Assembly (NCBI GenBank): GCA_018729555.1
Contig: JAHHQG010000023.1
Location: 1-64,000, forward strand
Direction of reading: 5' to 3'
Source of the DNA: Clostridiales bacterium
GTDB taxonomy: Bacteria; Bacillota; Sulfobacillia; RBS10-35
Length of the DNA: 64,000 bases
Positions 58,581-64,000 of the stretch are shown here, in pieces. The position numbers and the translations under genes are program-made. The notes beneath the pieces were generated by a model that was not told where the DNA came from, searched no databases, and was given only the letters and a program-made list of their open reading frames with translations. Each line of letters starts with the position of its first letter. Positions within the stretch are counted from its first letter, which is position 1.

Positions 58581-59669
58581 TTAGACTCCCTTTTGCCACG
58601 CGGCCAAGATGGCCGCCCCTGCCAAGGGAGCGCCGAGAAAGAGGGGGTCTTCCAACGGCCCCCGGCCCATATGGGACCAACCCTTAAGCCCAGGGATGAC
58701 CGCCTCCCAGAGGCGGCCCACGGCCACCTCCAGCAGAAGGTGGCGGCGAGACGCCTCCGAACGCTTCCAGCGCTCCCGGGCCGCTTTTAGGGCTTCTTCG
58801 GGAAAAGGCCCCTCTGCCGGGAAGGCCACGGGAAGGGGCCAGGGAAAGAGGCGCTCCAGGACCGAAAGGGTGTGGTGGGAGAGGCCGTAGTGGCGCCCTC
58901 GCGGGTCCCCCGACGAGAGGCGGGGGATGATGAGGGGCCTTCCCCCAAGGCTTCGCGCCCAAAGAGCCCAGGCGCTCACCTCCACCGCCGTATGGCCCAG
59001 GGGCGTCCCCGTCCCCGCGATCCCCGGGCCCATCCCCACCGCCACCAGGCGGGCTCTAAGGCCATGGACGGCCGCCAGAAGGGCCGACGGCCCCGCCACC
59101 GCCTCCAGGTGACCGCCGAAGGCCTCCCCCACGGTGATGACGGTGAGGCCTTCCTCCGCCAATCGCCGGACGGTGCGGCTGAAGCCCGCCGGCCGGGCGC
59201 CCCCGCCGGTGTAGAGGTAGACCGCCTTTTCCCCGGGGCAAAGGTGCCAGAAGGCCCTCAGGAGGGGTTCCAGCTGACTGTGGAGGAAAAGGAGGGCCAC
59301 CGGCGCCCCCTCGAGGGTGAGGGACGGGTCCTTCAAGAGCTCATGGTAGGGCGACCCTTCTTCTTCGAGGTGGAGGTAGGCCCGCTGCCAGGGAGTGTAG
59401 CGGTCCTTCACGAGGTGCCCCGGCCCCGCCTGGCGGAGGGCTTCCCTCCCCCGGCGGAGGAGGACGAAATGAACCCCCCCGCTCCCCAGGCGGAGCTCCA
59501 CGGCGGTGGTGTTCAAAAGGACTTCCTCCCCTTCCGCAAGGGAACCCACCAGGGAGGGATACCCGATGGCCCGGGCCACTTCCCCGTCCAGGAGCACCTC
59601 CGCTTCTTCCGCCCAGGGATGGCGGGAAAGGACCCGCAGGACCTTTCCCCAGCGATAGGTGAGGTTCAT
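58581..59669 (-). CDS. DUF3866 family protein
   Basis: A 362-residue protein of the DUF3866 family, found in spore-forming Firmicutes and Actinobacteria. Conserved stretches are ARAIGYPSLVGSLAEGEEVL, GHLVKDRYTPWQRAYLHLEE, VTVGEAFGGHLEAVAG, LVAVGMGPGIAGTGTPLGHT and PRLSSGDPRGRHYGLSHHTL. No catalytic role is established. It overlaps the following 275-residue gene by four bases. Confidence 0.88.
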   Translation of the reverse strand: MNLTYRWGKVLRVLSRHPWAEEAEVLLDGEVARAIGYPSLVGSLAEGEEVLLNTTAVELRLGSGGVHFVLLRRGREALRQAGPGHLVKDRYTPWQRAYLHLEEEGSPYHELLKDPSLTLEGAPVALLFLHSQLEPLLRAFWHLCPGEKAVYLYTGGGARPAGFSRTVRRLAEEGLTVITVGEAFGGHLEAVAGPSALLAAVHGLRARLVAVGMGPGIAGTGTPLGHTAVEVSAWALWARSLGGRPLIIPRLSSGDPRGRHYGLSHHTLSVLERLFPWPLPVAFPAEGPFPEEALKAARERWKRSEASRRHLLLEVAVGRLWEAVIPGLKGWSHMGRGPLEDPLFLGAPLAGAAILAAWQKGV

Positions 59670-60493
59670 GACACCGGCGGTTCCTCGACCTCCAGGGGCT
59701 TTCCGGGGTGGGGCTCGGGGGAGGGCAAGGTGGTGTCATCGGGGTGGAGCTTGCGATGGGGGCTGAGGCGCTTCACCGCTCGGCCGAAGACCCGGTTGGA
59801 GGCGTCCATGGCGGCTCGGATACCCCCCATGACGCCGTCCTCCGAGCTGATGAGGACGGCCCCCAGGAGAAAGCGCGCCGGCTCCTGGGGCTGGTGGTAG
59901 AGCAAGAGGGCTTGGGCCGTGGGCCGCCCGGCCACCTGGCCCCGCTCCACCGCCACCACCTCCAGGAAAAAGCCCCGCCGGAGGGCCTGGTTGGCCGCCT
60001 CCACGTAGGCGAGGGCCCCGGCCCGGAGGGGCCCATCCCCCAGGGAGGAGGCTTCCCCGGTGCCGGTGAAGGGCCCCCGGGGAAGCTCCGGATCGTACAC
60101 CGTCCGCCCCAGGCGGTCCACAAAAGGCGCCGTCTCCAGCTCCAGCTCCACCCGGATGCGGTGGAGAATGGTGTCCACGGCCACCTTCTGGCGCACCACC
60201 TGCAGGCGGGCAAACTTGTCGGCGGGCGGGATGCCCCGGATCCGGGCCACGGAAATCTTGCGGTAATCCAGGAGGAGTCCCAGGCGGGCCGCCAGGACGC
60301 TGCGCACATCCCGCACGATGGTCTTGCTGGGGCGGGTCCAGTCGGCCACCACGTGGACTTCTTCGATGGCTCCCCACCGGGAGACCACCACCTTGGTGTC
60401 GATCACGCCCGGCAGTTCCCGGATGAGATCTTCCACCACCTGAACGGAGACCCGCCTGGGGGGCCTCTTGGGGACATCTGGCTCCACCGACAC
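59666..60493 (-). CDS. Hypothetical protein, 275 residues
   Basis: A soluble protein with a repeated strand-helix pattern. Residues about 14-80 (VQVVEDLIRELPGVIDTKVV, SRWGAIEEVHVVADWTRPSK, GLLLDYRKISVARI) resemble a small ferredoxin-like module seen in unnamed proteins of Actinobacteria and Firmicutes; the second half (VRVELELETAPFVDRLGRTV-like and ALAYVEAANQALRRGFFLEV) may repeat it. Function is unknown. It lies between leucine dehydrogenase and DUF3866, tightly packed with both. Confidence 0.8.
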   Translation of the reverse strand: MSVEPDVPKRPPRRVSVQVVEDLIRELPGVIDTKVVVSRWGAIEEVHVVADWTRPSKTIVRDVRSVLAARLGLLLDYRKISVARIRGIPPADKFARLQVVRQKVAVDTILHRIRVELELETAPFVDRLGRTVYDPELPRGPFTGTGEASSLGDGPLRAGALAYVEAANQALRRGFFLEVVAVERGQVAGRPTAQALLLYHQPQEPARFLLGAVLISSEDGVMGGIRAAMDASNRVFGRAVKRLSPHRKLHPDDTTLPSPEPHPGKPLEVEEPPVS

Positions 60494-60504
60494 CGCGATC
60501 CTCC

Positions 60505-61575
60505 TTACTCCTCCGGCAGGTACATCCGCTGCAGGCGGGTCACCTTTTCCAGGCGCGTCTCCGCCATGACATCGGCGGCCTTTTCCGTGCTGATCCCCTG
60601 CTCCTTGGCGATCCGATAGATCTCACGGAGTTTATCGGCAATGGTGGCCACCTTCTTAAGGGCCCGTTCGCGGGAATAGCCCTCGGGGTGCATCTCCTCC
60701 GCCACGTTGATGACGCCGCCCCCGTTGATGACAAAATCGGGAGCGTAGAGGATTCCCCGCTGGCGCAAGAGCTCGCCGTCGCCCGTCTTCCCCAGCTGGT
60801 TGTTGGCCGATCCCGCCACGATCTTGCAGTTGAGCTCGGGGATGGTCTTTTCGTTCAACACCCCTCCCAGGGCGCAGGGGGCAAAAACATCGCAAGGCAC
60901 CCGGTGGATGTCCTCCGGGGGAAGGACCTCCACCCCCAGGTCCTTTTGGGCCTTTTCCGCCTTGTCGGGGAAAATGTCGGCGATGCTCACCCGGGCGCCC
61001 GCTTCCTTCAGGTACTTGGCCAGATGGTAGCCCACATGGCCCGCCCCCTGGATCACCACATGGCGGCCCTTGGGGCTGGGATCGCCAAAGACCTCCTCCA
61101 GGGACGCCTGGATGCCGTGGAAGACCCCCCAGGCCGTGACGGGCGAAGGATCGCCGCTGGTTTCCGAAAGCCCCAAGACGTAGTCCGTCTCCTGGGCCAC
61201 AAACTCCAGATCCTCAGGACCCAGGCCCACATCTTCCGCCGTGTAGTAGCGACCTCCCAGGGATTGGACAAAGCGGCCGAAGGCCCGGAACAAAAGCTCC
61301 GATTTATCTTTCCGGGGATCGCCGATGATGACGGCCTTGCCGCCCCCGAAATTGAGGCCCATGGCGGCGTTCTTGTAGGTCATACCCCGGGAAAGGCGAA
61401 GGACATCCTCCAGGGCCTCTTCTTCCGTCTTGTAGGGCCACATGCGGCAGCCCCCCAAAGCTGGCCCCAGGGCGGTGCTGTGAATGGCGATGATGGCCCT
61501 CAGGCCCGCCTCGTCGTTCCGGCAGAAGACCACCTGCTCATGGCCGTAGCCTTCTACCCTGCGGAACACCTCCAC
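60505..61575 (-). CDS. Leucine/valine/phenylalanine dehydrogenase
   Basis: A 356-residue amino-acid dehydrogenase. Substrate lysines are in RLSRGMTYKNAAMGLNFGGG and GKAVIIGDP, and the NAD site is VVIQGAGHVGYHLAKYLKEA. It oxidises branched-chain amino acids to 2-oxo acids and ammonia. The GTG start follows TGGAGGAGGG. With the acyl-CoA genes at 27.2-30.8 kb it suggests leucine breakdown during growth or sporulation; in Bacillus bcd has a similar role and also feeds branched fatty acids. Confidence 0.93.
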   Translation of the reverse strand: MEVFRRVEGYGHEQVVFCRNDEAGLRAIIAIHSTALGPALGGCRMWPYKTEEEALEDVLRLSRGMTYKNAAMGLNFGGGKAVIIGDPRKDKSELLFRAFGRFVQSLGGRYYTAEDVGLGPEDLEFVAQETDYVLGLSETSGDPSPVTAWGVFHGIQASLEEVFGDPSPKGRHVVIQGAGHVGYHLAKYLKEAGARVSIADIFPDKAEKAQKDLGVEVLPPEDIHRVPCDVFAPCALGGVLNEKTIPELNCKIVAGSANNQLGKTGDGELLRQRGILYAPDFVINGGGVINVAEEMHPEGYSRERALKKVATIADKLREIYRIAKEQGISTEKAADVMAETRLEKVTRLQRMYLPEE

Positions 61576-61596
61576 CGAAATCCCTCCTCCAGTGGA

Positions 61597-61620
61597 AGAG
61601 GAGGATGGGACTCCTCCTCT
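61597..61620. promoter_or_regulatory. Inverted repeat in the leucine dehydrogenase leader
   Basis: AGAGGAGG and CCTCCTCT flank an 8-base spacer, 22 bases upstream of the start codon. The transcript could fold this into an 8-bp stem beside the ribosome site. It may be an operator, attenuator or the terminator of spo0A; no T-run is seen. Confidence 0.4.
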
Positions 61621-61663
61621 CCTCCAGAGTATTCGGCAAAGAAGGCGTCCGTCCTTCTGGACT

Positions 61664-62434
61664 TCAGCCCTGGGACCGCAGGTAGTCGGCCACCATGGCG
61701 ATGAATTCGGAATTGGTCGGTTTTCCCCGATCGGCCCGGACGGTGTGGGCGAAGATGGCCTCGATGACCTCGTAGCTCCCGCGGTTCCACCCCACTTCGA
61801 TGGCATGGCGGATGGCCCGCTCGACGCGGCTGGGGGTGGTCCGGTGGCGGCGGGCGACGCTGGGATAGAGCTCTTTGGTGACGGCCTCCAGGAGATGGAC
61901 GTCGCTGTAGACCATGGCGATGGCGTCCTTCAGGAAGCGGTAACCCCGGATGTGGGCGGGAATTCCCACCTGATGCAAAATCTCCCCGATGCGCCGCTCC
62001 AGGTCCCCTTCCTCCCGCTTCACGATGGGCCCGGCCGACGGCTCTTGCAGCAGCTGGCGGATGCGGTGGGCCAAGGTGGCCAGGTCGAAGGGCTTCAAAA
62101 TGTAGTAGTCGATCCCCAGCTCCGCCGCCCTTTTGGTGATGGATTCCTGGCCAAAGGCGGTCAGCATGATGATCTTCGGGGGCGAACCGGCATGTTTGCG
62201 GCGCAGGTGCTCCACCACCCCCAGCCCATCCAGGTAGGGCATGACGATATCCAGAAGCACCAGATCCGGGGGCGTTCCCTGGTAATCCAGGACTTCCCTT
62301 CCGTTTTGGGCGATGCCCACCACCTCAAAATCCTCCTGGGAGTTGAGGTAGGTGGCGAGGACGTGGGAAAACTCGCGGTTGTCATCGGCGATCAAGATGC
62401 GGATGGGGCGCTTGGCGGTTGCTACAGCCTCCAA
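61664..62434 (-). CDS. spo0A: Sporulation master regulator Spo0A
   Basis: A 256-residue response regulator. The receiver has acidic residues D17 and D18 (ILIADDNR), the phosphorylated D62 (VLLDIVMPYLDG) and the lysine in YYILKPFDL. The C-terminal Spo0A domain contains VTKELYPSVARRHRTTPSRV and ERAIRHAIEVGWNRG, the recognition helix. The TTG at 62434 follows GGGAGG. It lies just after spoIVB, the universal order in spore formers. Confidence 0.97.
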   Translation of the reverse strand: MEAVATAKRPIRILIADDNREFSHVLATYLNSQEDFEVVGIAQNGREVLDYQGTPPDLVLLDIVMPYLDGLGVVEHLRRKHAGSPPKIIMLTAFGQESITKRAAELGIDYYILKPFDLATLAHRIRQLLQEPSAGPIVKREEGDLERRIGEILHQVGIPAHIRGYRFLKDAIAMVYSDVHLLEAVTKELYPSVARRHRTTPSRVERAIRHAIEVGWNRGSYEVIEAIFAHTVRADRGKPTNSEFIAMVADYLRSQG

Positions 62435-62546
62435 CCCTGAAGACCTCCCTTCGACGCCTTTCCCTTCGCTTGCCAGGGAAGCCCTTCCTTGTGGATAGCC
62501 GGACCTTTCGCCCGACGAATTCCGACGTCCTTTGACGGGGGAGGGC

Positions 62547-62563
62547 CCCGGCAGGGCCGGGGC
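62547..62563. terminator. GC-rich hairpin after spoIVB
   Basis: CCCCGGC and GCCGGGG flank AGG and form a perfect 7-bp stem that begins at the last base of the spoIVB stop codon on the - strand. No T-run follows, so it is a weak terminator or a message-stabilising stem. Confidence 0.4.
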
Positions 62564-63852
62564 TACCTCTCCTCCTCGAACAGGCCGGCGGCCTCCGCCA
62601 TCCAGTAGGCGAAGGTGCCGTAACCCCGGGTAGGATCGTGGACAAACACATGGGTCACGGCGCCCACCAGCTTCCCTCCTTGGATGATGGGGCTTCCCGA
62701 CATCCCCTGGACGATGCCGCCTGCCTCTTCCAAAAGCCTGGGATCGGTAACCCGGATCACCAGACCCCGTCCCTCCGCCATCTGGGGCTGCACCCTTTCG
62801 ATCACCACCTGGAACTCCTCCACCTGATTCCCATGGAGGACGGTGCGCAAAAGGGCCGGCCCCACCTCCACCTCCTGCGGCCGGGCCACGGGAAGAGGTT
62901 CCGCCAGCTGGTCCCAGGTGCCGGTCCACTGGCCGAAGATCCCCAGGGGCGTGTTGGCCGTCAGGTAGCCCAAGGGTTCCTGGGGCAAGAAGACGGCCCG
63001 CTTTTCCCCTGGCGAACCGGCGCTGGCTTTCTGCACCCCCGTCACCAGGGCCGCCACCACCGCTCCATCCCGGGTGGGAAAGGGCTGGCGGGTCCGCTCG
63101 TCCATGACCACGTGGCCCAGGGCGGCAAAGGTCCCGGTGCGGGGATCGACGAAGGTGAGGGTGCCCACCCCCGAGGCCCCGTCCCGGATCCAGAGGCCGA
63201 TCAGGTACCGCTGGGCCCGCACATCGTAGACGGGGGGCACCTGGACCCGGAAGGTGCGCCCGCCTCGCTCCAGCTCCAGCTCCACCGGATCCCCTTTCTG
63301 GATGGCGGAGCGGATGCGGGCCGCCGCATCTTCCTTCCGCTCCACCGGCACCCCTTCTACGGCCACCAGGCGATCCCCCGGCCGGATACCCGCCTCAAAG
63401 GCAGGCCGGCGGGGGACGCCGTCGGGACCCCGAAGGGCCGTCTCATCCACCACCGTCACCCCGGTGCCCCGGAGGATGACCCCCAAGGCTTCTCCTCCCG
63501 GGGAGAGGTAGAGGGCGGGCCGGGCTTCCACCTCCAGGCTGGCCACGGGCACAAGGCCCAAAAAGGCCACTTCCAGCCGCGCCTTGCCGGGAGCTGTAGC
63601 CCAGAGCTCCCCCTCCCGAAGGGGCTGCCACCGGGTGGAAAGGGGCTCATCCCCCAGACGGAGGAACTCCTCCTGGTCCACCCGGGCTTGGAAGAGGGGG
63701 CCTGCCGGCAAGCTGACGGTTCCCGGCTCCCCCGGCAAGAGGTAGAGGGTCGAGGGGAGGGATCCCAGGCTCTGGATGGGAGGCGCCATCCCCAGGAGGA
63801 GGATGGCCGCCGCCAGACATGCACCCCAAAAGCGCCGCCGCATGGTATGCAC
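62563..63852 (-). CDS. spoIVB: SpoIVB serine peptidase
   Basis: A 429-residue SpoIVB (S55). A membrane anchor (WGACLAAAILLLGMA) precedes a PDZ domain (AFEAGIRPGDRLVAVEGVPV) and the peptidase domain, with the active serine in GIVQGMSGSPIIQGGKLVGA and the histidine in GTFAALGHVVMDE. Made in the forespore, it signals to the mother cell by triggering SpoIVFB and sigma K processing. The GTG at 63852 and ATG at 63843 are both possible starts. Confidence 0.95.
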   Translation of the reverse strand: MHTMRRRFWGACLAAAILLLGMAPPIQSLGSLPSTLYLLPGEPGTVSLPAGPLFQARVDQEEFLRLGDEPLSTRWQPLREGELWATAPGKARLEVAFLGLVPVASLEVEARPALYLSPGGEALGVILRGTGVTVVDETALRGPDGVPRRPAFEAGIRPGDRLVAVEGVPVERKEDAAARIRSAIQKGDPVELELERGGRTFRVQVPPVYDVRAQRYLIGLWIRDGASGVGTLTFVDPRTGTFAALGHVVMDERTRQPFPTRDGAVVAALVTGVQKASAGSPGEKRAVFLPQEPLGYLTANTPLGIFGQWTGTWDQLAEPLPVARPQEVEVGPALLRTVLHGNQVEEFQVVIERVQPQMAEGRGLVIRVTDPRLLEEAGGIVQGMSGSPIIQGGKLVGAVTHVFVHDPTRGYGTFAYWMAEAAGLFEEER

Positions 63853-63962
63853 TTGTCATCACGCTCCCGGAGCGGTCTTAGGTACGGCCACCTCCTCTCC
63901 GGGGGCGTGCTCATGTCGCCCCTACCTTAGGGTCACCGGCGGACCTTTCCCCTATGCCGTCC

Positions 63963-64000
63963 TTAGGGCTGGACTTCCTGGAGAAGCTGGCGGGCGTGGG
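63963..64000 (-). CDS. 3' end of a gene cut by the window edge, probably recN
   Basis: The - strand encodes HARQLLQEVQP followed by TAA. This matches the usual RecN C terminus (an AxxHARxLL helix), and recN precedes spoIVB and spo0A in most spore formers. Only 12 codons are visible, so the call rests on synteny and this short tail. Confidence 0.55.
   Translation of the reverse strand, partial: HARQLLQEVQP

Noticed and set aside
62435-62562. Possible Spo0A boxes upstream of spo0A
   Set aside because: Only imperfect matches such as GTCGAAG are present, not convincing against chance.

Overview
The window is GC-rich, densely coding DNA from an endospore-forming member of the Bacillota (Firmicutes). 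The spore genes settle this: spo0A, spoIVB, spoIIM, the dacF-spoIIAA-spoIIAB-sigF-spoVACDE block, spoVK, gerW (ytfJ) with ytfI, and an alpha/beta-type small acid-soluble spore protein. Many GTG and TTG starts and ATGA/GTGA/TTGA stop-start overlaps fit a high-GC, possibly thermophilic lineage, but the genus cannot be named from the sequence. Gene order is close to Bacillus subtilis in two stretches: cinA-recA-rny-ymdB-miaB-mutS-mutL-miaA-spoVK, and recN-spoIVB-spo0A ... spoIIM-xerD-dacF-sigF-spoVA-lysA-scpA-scpB-ytfIJ.

Bases 1-8916 (mostly + strand): a MarR regulator leads an operon with a 705-residue fusion of a methylthioinosine-type phosphorylase and an MTA/SAH deaminase, then a histidine phosphatase and a DinG-type helicase. 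A spore DNA-binding protein, a small membrane protein, an aldehyde dehydrogenase and a degenerate cyanophycinase-like protein follow. Bases 8801-12342: an SOS-type island with a LysM cell-envelope protein behind two LexA boxes, a decayed membrane-protein gene carrying a 94-bp tandem duplication, OsmC, a HAD phosphatase, and lexA behind its own LexA box.

Bases 12339-36621 (- strand): tRNA modification and mismatch repair (spoVK, miaA, mutL, mutS, miaB), an ORF-less structured element at about 20387-20650 that looks like an IS200/IS605-type remnant with a folded RNA, a MarR/MerR pair, a PHP phosphoesterase, dipeptidase, ymdB and rny. Next come a short acyl-CoA degradation operon coupled to recA (which has a LexA box), a membrane phosphoesterase, cinA, and an FtsH-like protease lacking the usual extracytoplasmic domain beside a single-span membrane protein.

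Bases 36693-64000: a MrfA/YprA-like helicase on the + strand, then - strand genes only: three D,D-carboxypeptidases, RodZ, a UPF0182 membrane protein, a split NHEJ set (Ku, ligase, polymerase) coupled to gerW and dacA, condensin subunits ScpA/ScpB, a site-2 protease, lysA, the forespore sigF/spoVA cluster, lgt, xerD, spoIIM, a DUF3866 protein, leucine dehydrogenase, spo0A, spoIVB and the 3' end of recN. I see no rRNA, tRNA or CRISPR array.
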